A stretch of 64,000 nucleotides of DNA, from positions 248,001 to 312,000 of the forward strand of contig CAWIOP010000002.1 of the NCBI GenBank assembly GCA_963837755.1, given 5' to 3'. The DNA is from JADGHX01 sp963837755 (GTDB taxonomy: Bacteria; Pseudomonadota; Gammaproteobacteria; Steroidobacterales; Steroidobacteraceae). Made by a program: the position numbers and the translations under genes. The notes under the pieces were generated by a model. That model was not told the origin of the DNA. It ran no database searches and worked only from the letters and a program-made list of their open reading frames with translations. How positions within the stretch are numbered: position 1 is the stretch's first letter; every line of letters starts with the position of its first letter. Below, one piece after another: positions 39,449-49,010 of the stretch.

Positions 39449-42400
39449 ATGCTGATATCCGAGCTCTCGATACACCGGCCCATCTTTGCCACCGTGCTCA
39501 GCATGATGCTGCTGGTGGTGGGCCTCATAGGGCTCACGCGCCTGTGGCAGGGCATTCGCGAGCTGCCGGACGTGAACGCGCCCGTCGTGTCCATCGAGAC
39601 CCGCTATCGCGGAGCCTCGGCGCAGATCATCGAGAACAAGGTCACCCAACCCATCGAGGACCGCATCGCCGGCATCGAGCACATCGACAAGCTGCGCTCG
39701 TCGAGCTCCGATGAGCGCTCGCAGATCTCGGTGGAGTTCGACCTCGACCGCAACATCGACGAGGCGGCCAACGACATCCGCGATCGCGTCGGCCGCGTGG
39801 TGAGCTCGCTGCCCGACGAAGCGGACCCGCCGGAGATCTCGAAGGCCGATGCCAACGCGGAGCCCATCATCTTCGTGAACCTGTCGAGCGACACGCTCGG
39901 CAGCCTCGAGCTCACGGACTACGCGGAGCGCTACGTCGTAGACCGCTTCGCCGCGTTGCCCGGCGTTGCGCGCGTGCGGCTCACGGGCGACCGGCGCTAC
40001 GCCATGCGCATCTGGATCGATCGCACGGCGCTCGCCGCCCGGCGGCTCACCGTGAACGACATCGAAGCCGCCCTGAACAGGGAGAACGTGCAGATCCCGG
40101 CCGGGCGCATCGAGTCGAAGTCCCGTGAGTTCGTGCTGAACACCAACACGGGCTTCGACAGCCCCGAGGATTTCCGCAATCTCGTCATCGGGCGGGGGCC
40201 GGACGGTTACCTCGTCAGGCTGGCGGACGTGGCCGACGTGCAGCTCGCGGCGGAGAACGAGCGCACCATCGCCCGCACCAATCGCATTCCAGGCGTCACC
40301 GTTGGCCTGGAGGCGCAGGCCAACGCGAACGCGCTGGAAGTGGCGAAGGCCGTGCGTGCGGAGATCGCCGCGCTCAACAAAGACCTGCCGCCCGGCACGC
40401 AGCTCGGCATCAACATCGACCGCGCGGTGTTCATCGAGGCCTCGCTGCACGAAGTGCTCATCGCGCTGTCCATCTCGTTCTCGCTCGTGCTGGCGGTGAT
40501 GTACGCGTTCCTGGGCAACTGGCGGGCCACGCTCATCCCGGCGGTCACCATTCCCATTTCCATTCTGGCCGCCTGTGCCGCGATGAGTGCGCTGGGCTTC
40601 ACGCTCAACGTGCTCACGCTGCTCGGCATGGTGCTCGCGATCGGCCTGGTGGTCGACGACGCCATCGTCGTGCTGGAGAACATCTATCGCCGCATCGAGC
40701 AGGGCCAGCCGAGCCTGCTGGCCGCCATCGACGGCAGCAAGGAGATCGGCTTTGCGGTGGTCGCCACTACGCTCGTGCTGTCGGCGGTGTTCGTGCCCAT
40801 CTCGTTCCTCGGCGGCCGCGTGGGGCGGCTGTTCAGCGAGTTCGGCTTCACGCTGGCCGCGTCCATCCTGTTCTCGTGCCTCATTGCGCTGTCGCTCACG
40901 CCCATGATGACGTCGCAGCTCTTCAGGAAGGGCGCCACGCGCAGCCGCGTCAGCGATCGCGTGGCCGAGCTGTTCCACGGCCTTTCGCGCTGGTACGAAG
41001 GCGTCCTGCGCCGGGTGCTTCGGCATTGCTGGGCGGTAGTCATCGTCGCCCTGATGGGTTTCGTGGGCGCCATGGCGCTGCTGCTGACGTTCCGGAGCGA
41101 GAGCACGCCCAACGACGATCGCGGCGCCGTGCGCATCGTCCTCAACGGGCCTGAAGGCTCGTCACTGCAGTACATGGATGGCTACGCGCGCCAGCTCGAA
41201 GACATTCTCGAAGCGCAGATGAAGCAGTACGGTGACATCCAGCGCTTCAACATCCGCGTGCCTGGCGGTGGTGGCGGTGGCGGTGGCGGTGGAGTGGGCG
41301 AAGTGAACCGCGCCCAGGCGTTCGTCGTGCTGAACGACTGGGGCGACCGGGAGCGAACGGCAGACGAAGTGGCCATCTCGCTGCGCCAGAAAGTCGCAGA
41401 CCTGCCCGGGGTGCGCGCCAGCGTGGTGACCCCCACTGCGTTCAACTGGGGCGGCTCAGACCCGTTCAAGGCCGTGCTGGAAGGGCCGGACTACGAGACG
41501 CTCTCGGTGTGGAGCAAGAAGATCATCGCCGTGGCCCAGCAGAACCCGGGGATGCTCAACGTCGACACCGACTACAAAGAGCGCAAGCCGCAGATCAAGG
41601 TCTCCATCGACCGGGCCCGGGCGGCGGAGCTGGGCGTTTCGCTCGAGACCATCGGCCGCACGCTCGAGACCATGCTGGGTTCGCGCATCGTCACCACGTT
41701 CGTGAAGAGCGGCCGGGAGTACTACGTCATTTTGCAGGGCCGTGTGGAAGACCGTGCTTCGCCCACGGACCTCGACCGGCTCTACGTTCGCTCCGATCGC
41801 GGCAATGAGCTCGTTCCGCTGTCGAGCGTCGTGAAACTGGAAGAGCTGGCGACGTCATCGTCCCGCAGCCGCTTCGACCGGCTGCGCGCCATCGCCATCA
41901 GCGCAAGCCTTGCGCCGGGCTACTCCATGGGCGAGGCCGTGGAGTTCATGACCCGGGCCGTGGAGACGCAACTTCCGCCGAGCGCCAAGCTTTCGTTCGA
42001 CGGCGAGGCGAGCGAATACCTCAAGTCGAGCCAGTCGATGTACTGGACGCTCGGTGGCGCGCTGCTCGTCGTATTCCTGGTGCTCGCGGCGCAGTTCGAG
42101 AGCTTCAAGCTGCCGTTCGTCATCATGACCACCGTGCCGCTGGCCGTGGTGGGCGCGGCCGTGGGCATGTGGGTGCACGGCATTTCCATCAACATCTACA
42201 GCCAGGTGGCCATAGTGATGCTGATTGGGCTTGCCGCGAAGAACGGCGTGCTCATCGTGGAGTTCGCGAACCAGTTGCGTGACCGGGGCACGCAATTCAT
42301 GGATGCCATCGTGGAGGCTTCCACCACGCGCCTTCGCCCCGTGCTCATGACGAGCCTGTGCAGCGCCTTTGGCGCCATCCCGCTGCTGTTGGCCATTGGG

Positions 42401-42631
42401 GCGGGCGCTGAGAACCGCAAGCCTATCGGCGCCGTGGTGCTCTATGGCGTGCTCATCTCGATGGTGCTCACGCTGGTGGTGGTGCCGGCCGTGTACACAT
42501 TAGTGGCGCGCAACACGCGCTCACCGCGCTACTGGACGCGCCTCATCGAGAAGATGCGCGATGCGCAGGGCAAGCTCACGCCAGCCCACAGTCGTGCCGC
42601 GGAGGGGGATCCGCGGCACGACGCAGGTTGA
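39449..42631 (+). CDS. RND-family efflux pump permease
   Basis: This 1060-residue inner-membrane pump has the AcrB/MexF-type layout: membrane segment 1 at residues 10-30, a large periplasmic loop, segments 2-6, a second loop and segments 8-12. TM4 carries the proton-relay Asp pair (GLVVDDAIVVLENIYR), and the late GLAAKNGVLIVEFANQLRD is typical. Unlike most such loci, no membrane-fusion or outer-membrane gene is adjacent. The second periplasmic loop contains a run of ten glycines (codons 41264-41293). Substrate unknown. Confidence 0.92.
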   Translation: MLISELSIHRPIFATVLSMMLLVVGLIGLTRLWQGIRELPDVNAPVVSIETRYRGASAQIIENKVTQPIEDRIAGIEHIDKLRSSSSDERSQISVEFDLDRNIDEAANDIRDRVGRVVSSLPDEADPPEISKADANAEPIIFVNLSSDTLGSLELTDYAERYVVDRFAALPGVARVRLTGDRRYAMRIWIDRTALAARRLTVNDIEAALNRENVQIPAGRIESKSREFVLNTNTGFDSPEDFRNLVIGRGPDGYLVRLADVADVQLAAENERTIARTNRIPGVTVGLEAQANANALEVAKAVRAEIAALNKDLPPGTQLGINIDRAVFIEASLHEVLIALSISFSLVLAVMYAFLGNWRATLIPAVTIPISILAACAAMSALGFTLNVLTLLGMVLAIGLVVDDAIVVLENIYRRIEQGQPSLLAAIDGSKEIGFAVVATTLVLSAVFVPISFLGGRVGRLFSEFGFTLAASILFSCLIALSLTPMMTSQLFRKGATRSRVSDRVAELFHGLSRWYEGVLRRVLRHCWAVVIVALMGFVGAMALLLTFRSESTPNDDRGAVRIVLNGPEGSSLQYMDGYARQLEDILEAQMKQYGDIQRFNIRVPGGGGGGGGGGVGEVNRAQAFVVLNDWGDRERTADEVAISLRQKVADLPGVRASVVTPTAFNWGGSDPFKAVLEGPDYETLSVWSKKIIAVAQQNPGMLNVDTDYKERKPQIKVSIDRARAAELGVSLETIGRTLETMLGSRIVTTFVKSGREYYVILQGRVEDRASPTDLDRLYVRSDRGNELVPLSSVVKLEELATSSSRSRFDRLRAIAISASLAPGYSMGEAVEFMTRAVETQLPPSAKLSFDGEASEYLKSSQSMYWTLGGALLVVFLVLAAQFESFKLPFVIMTTVPLAVVGAAVGMWVHGISINIYSQVAIVMLIGLAAKNGVLIVEFANQLRDRGTQFMDAIVEASTTRLRPVLMTSLCSAFGAIPLLLAIGAGAENRKPIGAVVLYGVLISMVLTLVVVPAVYTLVARNTRSPRYWTRLIEKMRDAQGKLTPAHSRAAEGDPRHDAG
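42591..42622. terminator. Perfect 13-bp hairpin at the end of the RND gene
   Basis: Bases 42591-42603 (GTCGTGCCGCGGA) pair exactly with 42610-42622 around a six-base loop. It lies in the last codons of the RND gene and 19 bases beyond the stop of the convergent csrA gene, so it may serve as a bidirectional terminator. There is no T-run on either side. Confidence 0.5.
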
Positions 42632-42640
42632 CGCATACCT

Positions 42641-42847
42641 TCAGCCAGCTGCGTCGTTGTCTTCGTCGCCCTGCTCGAGCAGGGCTTCGTGCCTTTTCTT
42701 TTCGGCGATTTCCTCCCTGTCTACGATGACGTCTCGCGGGGCTTCGATGCCGATGCGAGCGCGGTTGCGTTCCAGAGCTACGAGGGTGACCACGATGTCT
42801 GGGCCGATGTGGATGGACTCCCCTGGCCGTCTCATGAGTACGAGCAT
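42641..42847 (-). CDS. csrA: Carbon storage regulator CsrA
   Basis: This 68-residue protein matches CsrA, an RNA-binding dimer that controls translation by binding GGA motifs in leaders. Key features are MLVLMRRPGESIHIG at the N-terminus, the RIGIEAPRDVIVDREEI block containing the conserved RNA-binding Arg, and a short acidic tail. A good ribosome-binding site (AAAGGAAC, minus strand, 42851-42858) precedes the ATG. It is monocistronic, convergent with the RND gene. Confidence 0.96.
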   Translation of the reverse strand: MLVLMRRPGESIHIGPDIVVTLVALERNRARIGIEAPRDVIVDREEIAEKKRHEALLEQGDEDNDAAG

Positions 42848-42885
42848 TCCGTTCCTTTGAGCTTTTTGCCTACCGACCGCAGTAG

Positions 42886-42913
42886 GATATATCCATCAGG
42901 CGGAATCACTCAA
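42886..42913 (-). promoter_or_regulatory. Candidate sigma-70 promoter for csrA
   Basis: On the minus strand TTGAGT (42913-42908) and TATATC (42891-42886) are separated by 16 bases, about 40 bases upstream of the csrA ATG. It is the best -35/-10 match in the gap, with four of six bases matching at -10. It is a prediction from sequence only. Confidence 0.4.
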
Positions 42914-43029
42914 GAAAATCGTGATCACAAAAGTACGTACGCGATTCGAGGCGTCTGTAATTCGAGGCGCGCGCAGCGGGCGCGCGCAGCAGATGGGCGC
43001 GCGCCAGAAGGCCCGCCGCGATTTGCTCC

Positions 43030-43524
43030 TCAGGCGCGAGTGCGAGGACCCGCGCCGCTCTCCACGGGCAGTCGCGTGGTGTGCTTGCGGGTTCGGAGCA
43101 CGAAACTCGTGTTCACCGAGCGCACTGCACGCACCTGCAGCAGATGCGTGCTCATGAATTTCTCGTAGTCCCCGATGCTCGCGGCCACGATGCGCAGCAG
43201 GTAGTCGTTGGTGCCGCTCATCGAATGGCACTCCAGCACTTCGGGCCGCTCGGACACCATCTGATCGAACTGCTTCACGCTCTCGGGGTGGTGGTTTTCC
43301 AGCGTGACCATGGCGTACGCGTTGATCGGCAGGCCGATGGCCGCCGCGTTGAGCAGCGTGACGTGGCCGGCGATGAGGCCATCTTTTTCCAGACGGCGCA
43401 GACGCCGCCAGCAGGGCGCCGGGGACAGGCCCACGCGCTTGGCGAGCTCCTGGTTGGAGACGCGGGCATCGGCCTGCAGCTCATCGAGAATGCGGCGGTC
43501 GAGGCGGTCCAGGGCTTTGGGCAT
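43030..43524 (-). CDS. Lrp/AsnC-family regulator, BkdR-like
   Basis: This 164-residue regulator has an N-terminal winged helix (LDRLDRRILDELQADARVSN, then LSPAPCWRRLRRLEKDGLI) and a C-terminal ligand-binding RAM domain (ECHSMSGTNDYLLRIVA). In Pseudomonas an Lrp-type regulator, BkdR, activates the divergent branched-chain keto-acid dehydrogenase operon; here the same geometry is seen, with the E1/E2 genes starting 128 bases away on the other strand. The start is ATG at 43524, after a GGAG-like site; longer forms lack support. Confidence 0.9.
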   Translation of the reverse strand: MPKALDRLDRRILDELQADARVSNQELAKRVGLSPAPCWRRLRRLEKDGLIAGHVTLLNAAAIGLPINAYAMVTLENHHPESVKQFDQMVSERPEVLECHSMSGTNDYLLRIVAASIGDYEKFMSTHLLQVRAVRSVNTSFVLRTRKHTTRLPVESGAGPRTRA

Positions 43525-43551
43525 TTCTTGGAGCCTCCGAAAACGGCAATA

Positions 43552-43582
43552 ATCTTGCCAAGATGTGCCCTTGTTGAGCAAG
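43552..43582. promoter_or_regulatory. Candidate operators between the BkdR-like gene and the E1 gene
   Basis: ATCTTGCCAAGAT (43552-43564) is a perfect 6+1+6 palindrome, and CTTG-N5-CAAG follows at 43570-43582. Both have CTTG/CAAG half-sites, spaced about 18 bp centre to centre. They lie just upstream of the regulator and could bind it cooperatively. Confidence 0.5.
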
Positions 43583-43651
43583 AAGCGAAAGCCAATTGCG
43601 TGAACAGGCGCATAAGCTGCGCGGAGCCGAAACCTACGGAGATCGCCCTTG

Positions 43652-45788
43652 ATGGCACCCCGCGCCGCCACGCTCCCGCATGCATCACGGCCGGCACGAA
43701 CGGCTTCGAAGGCTTCCCATGCGCCGCTGCCGGCACTGGACTGGCGACAGGTCGCTTACCTTTTCCATGCCTCGCGGGCCCTCGATGAGATCGAGGAGTC
43801 GCGGCTCGTGCCCGAGCGGAAGGTGCTCTACCAGTTTTCGGCCCGGGGTCATGAGCTCGGGCAGATTCTGCTGGGCCTGCGGCTCACGGCGAAGCATGAC
43901 GGCGTCGGGGTCTATTACCGCTCACGCCCGCTGATGCTGGCGCTGGGGCTCGAGCTCGAGGAGGCCGCCGCGGGCCCGCTGGCGCGGGCGGGCTCGTTCA
44001 GCGACGGGCGCGATATCGGCGTCGTCTTCAACATGCCAGGCCGGGGGGGCGCCTCGGTGTTGCCGGCCTGCGGTGGCGTGGGTGCGCAATACACTCCGAC
44101 GGCCGGGTGGGCCCAAGCCATACGATTCCGGCGAGACGCGCTGCGCGACGCATCCTGGAAAGGAAGCATCGCGGTCGTGCATGGCGGGGATGCGTCGTGT
44201 GCCACGAACGGGTTCTGGTCTGCGCTCACGCTGGCGACCACGCTGCGTTTGCCCATGCTCTTCTACGTGGAAGACAACGGTTACGGCATCTCCGTCACCT
44301 CGGAGCTTCAGACTCCAGGCGGCAACATCGCCTCGAACCTCGCCTCGTTCGCGAACCTGACCCTTTTCGATGGCGATGGCACCGACCCGCAGGGCGCAGC
44401 CACGCTGGTGGACCGCGCCGTGTCACAGGTTCGCTCGGATGCGGGGCCGGTGTTGTTGCGGCTGACGGTGCCGCGGTTGTGCGGGCACTCGGGGCAGGAC
44501 ACCCAGGCCTACAAGTCCCCGGATGTCGTCGCGAGGGAACGGGCGCGCGATCCGCTCGACCGTCTGCACAGCGCATTGGTGCCGAAAGTGATGAGCGCCG
44601 GCGACTGGTCCGGCATCGTGCGGGATGCGCGCCGTGACGTGGAGGCGGCCGTCGAGCGCGCGCTTGCCCGGCCGCAGCCGGATCCATCCGGTGTTACCCG
44701 GCACGTATTTTCCGAGACTTCGAGCTCAGGTGTTCCTGAAGTTCAGAAGCAGGGCGGCCTTGCGCCAGCGGGCCACGTGTTCGCGCCGTCATCCCCTGTG
44801 GCGAAACCCGAGGCGACCCGCGTCAACATGCTGACGGCGATTCGCCGCACGCTCGACGTGGAGCTCGCCGCGAACCCGAAGCTCGTCGTGTTCGGCGAAG
44901 ACGTCGGGCCCAAAGGGGGTGTGCACGGCGCGACGCTGGGGCTGCAGGAAAAGTTCGGCCGCTCGCGCGTGTTCGACACCAGTCTGTCCGAGGAAGGCAT
45001 CATCGGCCGTGCCGTCGGAATGGCGCTGGCAGGCCTCGCTGCCGGTGGCGGAGATCCAGTTCCGCAAATATGCAGACCCCGCCACCGAGCAGCTCAACGA
45101 TTGCGGCACGATGCGCTGGCGAACGAACAATCGATTCGCCGCTCCGATTGTCGTGCGCATGCCGGGCGGCTTCTTCAAATGCGGTGACCCGTGGCACAGC
45201 CAGACGAACGAGGTGGCCTGGATTCACGGTGTGGGCTGGCGGGTCGCCATGCCTTCCAATGCCGAGGATGCCGTTGGCCTGCTTCGCACGGCGATGCGCG
45301 GCAACGACCCCACCATCTTCTTTGAGCATCGAGCCATGCTGGATGCGGCGTGGGCGCGGCGGCCTTATCCCGGCGACGACTTTGTCGTGCCGTTCGGCAA
45401 AGCCCGGCGCGTGCGAGAGGGAAGCGAGCTCACGGTGGTCGCGTGGGGCGCCATGGTTGAGCGATGCGAGCAGGCGGCCGTTGCGTCACTGGTGGATGTA
45501 GAGCTGATCGACCTGCGCACGCTGTCGCCGTGGGATCGCGCGGCGGTGCTGGAGTCCGTTCAGAAGACGCGGCGCTGCCTCATCGTTCACGAGGACACGT
45601 TCACCGCCGGTTTCGGCGCGGAGATTGCCGCGGTGGTGGCGAAAGAAGCGTTCTACCACCTGGATGCACCCGTCGAGCGCGTCACGATGCCCGATATCCC
45701 GAATCCGCACAGCCCGGTGCTGCTCGAAGCCGCTGTGCCGACAGCCGCGGGCATCACTCGAGCCATCCGCAACATCGCGAGCGCCTGA
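43652..45788 (+). CDS. 2-oxoacid dehydrogenase E1, alpha-beta fusion (branched-chain type; frameshift near 45038)
   Basis: This protein fuses both E1 subunits. The alpha part (to about residue 360) has the thiamine-diphosphate motif VVHGGDASCATNGFWSALT...EDNGYGIS; the beta part starts at VNMLTAIRRTLDVELAANPK and includes FGEDVGPKGGVHGAT, FRKYADPATEQL and HEDTFTAGFGAEI. The frame changes at about 45038: removing the G there turns the junction into AGLLPVAEIQF and gives 711 residues. It decarboxylates a 2-oxoacid, probably from valine, leucine or isoleucine. The ATG at 43652 follows GGAG at 43638. The E2 gene starts four bases later. Confidence 0.88.
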
Positions 45789-45791
45789 TCG

Positions 45792-47072
45792 ATGACGGCC
45801 ACACTCGACATCCGCGCTCCCGCGGATCAGACGGAAGGCACACGCTCACAGGTGTTGCGCTGGCTCAAGAGCGTGGGCGACCCGGTAACGGAGCACGAGC
45901 CCCTCATAGAAATCGAGACCGACAAAGTCACCGTCGAAGTCGCGGCGCCGGCGAGCGGCGTGTTGCGCGAGATCGTGAAGGGCGAACAGGAAGAAGTCGC
46001 GCCGGGCGACGTGCTGGGGCGGCTGGAGCCTTCCGGTGTCAGCGCAGGCAAAGAGGGACAAACGGCAGCGCAGCCCGCAGCCCAGCCGGACGGGGTCCGG
46101 AAAGCAGACCGGGAACGCCGGACGATTCCGGATGCCGGTGCGACCACCAGCGCGACCACAGCCGGCGCGCTCGCAGCCAAAGCACCCGACGCCGTGACGC
46201 GGCTGAGCCCCGCTGTCCGCCGCATCATCGCCGAGCGTGGCATCGACCCTTCGACCCTTCGCGGAACGGGCGAGGGCGGACGGATCACGATCGACGATGT
46301 ACTTGCGCACACGCCCTCGCAACGGCCAGCGGATATTTCGGTCGCCGCTTCCGCACCCGACGTCGTTGCAGGCACGCGCTCTGTGCCGCACACGGCGATT
46401 CGCAAGCGGATCGCCGACCACATGGTGCAGAGCCTGCTGCACACCGCACCCCATGTAACCACCGTCTTCGAAGCGGACCTTACCGCCGTGATGGCGCATC
46501 GTGCGCATCATCGCGCCGACTTCGAGCAACGCGGCGCGCCGCTCACCTTCACGGCGTACTTCCTGGCGGCAACCGTAAGGGCGATCCGCGCAGTGCCGGA
46601 AGCGAACAGCCGCTGGACCGACTCCGCGCTCGAAATCCACGACCACATCCACATCGGCGTCGCCACGGCCCTCGAAGGCACCGGCCTCGTCGTGCCCGTA
46701 CTTCGAAACGTGGAATCACTCGAGTTGTTCGGCATCGCTCACGGCCTGAACCGGCTGGTCACGGCCGCGCGCGAGGGCAAGCTGGCGCCTGCCGACGTGC
46801 GCGGCGGCACGTTCACCGTCTCGAACCACGGCGTCAGTGGCAGCCTTCTGGCGGCGCCCATCGTGATCAACCAGCCGCAATCGGCCATTCTGGGTGTCGG
46901 CAAGCTGGAGAAGCGGCCGGTGGTGGTCGAGCAGGGCGAGCAAGAGAAAATCGTGGTGCGCCCGAGGTGCTACGTGACGCTCACCATCGACCACAGGGTG
47001 ATGGATGGCCACCAGGCCAACCGATTCCTGCAGACGTTCGTCAGCGCGCTGGAGGCGTGGCCCGCGAAGTGA
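45792..47072 (+). CDS. Dihydrolipoyl acyltransferase E2 of a 2-oxoacid dehydrogenase complex
   Basis: This 426-residue E2 has one lipoyl domain (residues 1-78, with the lipoylated Lys in EIETDKVTVEVAAP), a proline/alanine-rich linker, a peripheral-subunit-binding domain (LSPAVRRIIAERGIDPSTLRG) and a catalytic acyltransferase domain ending with the active-site motif TIDHRVMDGHQA (HxxxDG). It transfers the acyl group from E1 to CoA. No E3 gene is adjacent, so E3 must be shared from elsewhere. Its last 32 bases overlap the 3' end of convergent modC. Confidence 0.9.
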   Translation: MTATLDIRAPADQTEGTRSQVLRWLKSVGDPVTEHEPLIEIETDKVTVEVAAPASGVLREIVKGEQEEVAPGDVLGRLEPSGVSAGKEGQTAAQPAAQPDGVRKADRERRTIPDAGATTSATTAGALAAKAPDAVTRLSPAVRRIIAERGIDPSTLRGTGEGGRITIDDVLAHTPSQRPADISVAASAPDVVAGTRSVPHTAIRKRIADHMVQSLLHTAPHVTTVFEADLTAVMAHRAHHRADFEQRGAPLTFTAYFLAATVRAIRAVPEANSRWTDSALEIHDHIHIGVATALEGTGLVVPVLRNVESLELFGIAHGLNRLVTAAREGKLAPADVRGGTFTVSNHGVSGSLLAAPIVINQPQSAILGVGKLEKRPVVVEQGEQEKIVVRPRCYVTLTIDHRVMDGHQANRFLQTFVSALEAWPAK

Positions 47073-48201
47073 AAGCGTGCCCGCGCATCGATACAGCCTT
47101 GATGAGCACCCAGACGCGCGAGCCGCGCTGAAGCCGAAGCGCTTCGACGGCGGCCTGGGTCACGCGCGACAGGACCGTCTCGCCACCGATGTCTACACGG
47201 ACCAGCGCCGCGTCTTCGTCATCGTCCGCAATGTCTTCGACGACGCCTTCGATGGCGTTGCGAACGCTCAACGCATGCGGCGGCTCGGTGGCCAGGATGA
47301 TGTCCCGCGCGAGCAACTGAAGGCGCACGACTGAGCCAACGGCGGGCGCGCCGAATTCCGCATCGCCGGGGGTGCCCTCGCCACGCGGACGCAAGAGGTC
47401 GCGCGCGCTGATGCGCAACGTGCCGCCCGCGAGCCGCAGTTCCGCGAGCTTTTTGTGCTCGTCGATGGCGGTGATCACGCCGTCGAGCACGGCGCCAACC
47501 GCCTCGGGCCCGACGATGGCCCGCATCTCAGGCACCAGGCTGATCTCGCCCGGCGACCCTTGCGCGAGCACCTTGCCCCCATCCAGCAGCACCACGTGCG
47601 TGGCGAGCCGCAGCACCTCATCGAACTGGTGGCTGACGAAGATCATTGGCATCGACAGCCGGTCGCGCAGCGCCTCGAAGTACGGCAGCACTTCTTCACG
47701 CCGTGCGGCATCGAGCGAGGCCAGCGGCTCATCCAGCAGCAGCAGCCGGGGCTGCGAAAGCAGCGCGCGGCCCAGCGCCACACGCTGCCGCTCGCCGCCC
47801 GACAACTGGCCAGGGCGCCGCTCCAGCAACGCTGCGAGCCCGAGCAGCGACACCACTTCGTCGAGCCCGATGCGCTGCTCGACGCGCTTCGCGCGCTTTT
47901 GCCCATAACGCAAGTTGCCCATCACGCTCATGTGCGGGAACAGGCGCGCATCCTGAAACACGTAGCCGATGCGCCGCTGCTCAGCGCTCACACAGACCTT
48001 GCCCTTCGTGTCGACGAGCGTGACCTCATCGAGACGCACGTGCCCCGCATCCGGCGCCAGCAGTCCGGCGATGAGGTCGATGGTGGTCGACTTGCCGCAC
48101 CCGGACCGCCCGAACAACGCCACGATGCCCGGCGTGGGCGCCTCGAACGCCACCTGCAAGGCGAACCCGTCACGACGCTTGTCGAGTGAAACGCTCAGCA
48201 T
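47041..48201 (-). CDS. modC: Molybdate ABC transporter ATP-binding protein ModC
   Basis: This 386-residue protein has an ABC ATPase domain (Walker A FGRSGCGKSTTIDLIAGLL; signature LSGGERQRVALGRALL; Walker B RLLLLDEPLASLD) and a C-terminal molybdate-binding MOP domain (from about residue 310: LSVRNAIEGVVEDI, VSMRGHAF). It powers molybdate uptake with ModB, encoded three bases upstream. The transcript ends inside the tail of the E2 gene. Confidence 0.93.
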   Translation of the reverse strand: MLSVSLDKRRDGFALQVAFEAPTPGIVALFGRSGCGKSTTIDLIAGLLAPDAGHVRLDEVTLVDTKGKVCVSAEQRRIGYVFQDARLFPHMSVMGNLRYGQKRAKRVEQRIGLDEVVSLLGLAALLERRPGQLSGGERQRVALGRALLSQPRLLLLDEPLASLDAARREEVLPYFEALRDRLSMPMIFVSHQFDEVLRLATHVVLLDGGKVLAQGSPGEISLVPEMRAIVGPEAVGAVLDGVITAIDEHKKLAELRLAGGTLRISARDLLRPRGEGTPGDAEFGAPAVGSVVRLQLLARDIILATEPPHALSVRNAIEGVVEDIADDDEDAALVRVDIGGETVLSRVTQAAVEALRLQRGSRVWVLIKAVSMRGHAFTSRATPPAR

Positions 48202-48203
48202 GC

Positions 48204-48899
48204 TCAGCGCCCCAGCCGCCGGCGCATCCCGCGCGCAAGCATCTCGGACAACATGAGCCCCGAGAACCCCAGCACGAACGACAGCACGGCAAGCCGCAGC
48301 GCCATGGCATCCCCGCTGGGCGACTGAATTGCCGTGTAGAGCGCGAGGGGCAGGGTGCGAGTCTCCCCGGGAATGTTCGACACGAACGTGATGACGGCGC
48401 CGAACTCTCCGAGCGCGGCCGCGAACGCCGTAACGCCGCCGGCCAGAATTCCGGGCAGCATCAGCGGCAACGTGATGGTGGCGAACCGGTCAATCGGCCC
48501 CGCGCCAAGCGTACGCGCCGCCGACTCCAGCCCCCTGTCCACGCCCTCGAGCGCAATGCGAATGGCCCGCACCATGAGCGGAAACGTCATGACGGCCGTA
48601 GCCAGCGCCGCCCCCGACGTCGTGAACACGAGCTGCACTCCGAACGTCTGATACAGCCAACGCCCGAGCGGCCCGTTCATCCCGAACACGAGCAGCAGCA
48701 CATAGCCGACGGCCACCGGCGGCAATACGAGCGGCAGATGCACGAACGCGTCGAACAGCGTGCGCCCCGGAAAACGCGTGCGCGTGAGAACCCACGCAAT
48801 GAGGACCGCGAGCGGCAAGCTCCAGAGCACGCTGCGCGCAGCGACCTCGAGACTCAACCGAAGCGCATCGATTTCCGCCGGGCTTAAAAGGTCTGGCAT
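48204..48899 (-). CDS. modB: Molybdate ABC transporter permease ModB
   Basis: This 231-residue permease has about five transmembrane segments and the EAA-type loop LESAARTLGAGPIDRFATITLP that contacts ModC. HLPLVLPPVAVGYVLLLVFG is typical for ModB. The ATG at 48899 is chosen; a TTG at 48914 would extend it by five residues. No modA (periplasmic binding protein) is found upstream: a hairpin and then the ferredoxin-NADP reductase gene come next, so ModA must be encoded elsewhere. Confidence 0.92.
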   Translation of the reverse strand: MPDLLSPAEIDALRLSLEVAARSVLWSLPLAVLIAWVLTRTRFPGRTLFDAFVHLPLVLPPVAVGYVLLLVFGMNGPLGRWLYQTFGVQLVFTTSGAALATAVMTFPLMVRAIRIALEGVDRGLESAARTLGAGPIDRFATITLPLMLPGILAGGVTAFAAALGEFGAVITFVSNIPGETRTLPLALYTAIQSPSGDAMALRLAVLSFVLGFSGLMLSEMLARGMRRRLGR

Positions 48900-48914
48900 C
48901 CGCAAGCGAACCAA

Positions 48915-48937
48915 GCGCCGCTGACACTCAGCGGCGC
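48915..48937 (-). terminator. Hairpin between the ferredoxin-NADP reductase gene and modB
   Basis: GCGCCGCTGA (48915-48924) pairs perfectly with TCAGCGGCGC (48928-48937) around a three-base loop. It lies 74 bases after the reductase stop and just before modB. Only a short T-containing stretch follows on the minus strand. It probably separates the sulfur operon from modBC, though a role in the modB leader is possible. Confidence 0.55.
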
Positions 48938-49010
48938 GCGGGATGCTCCGCGACCGGGGCCGGTCAGGTCAAGGCAAACGGAAAATCGAAGCGGCAGGCG
49001 CCCCAGCGCC

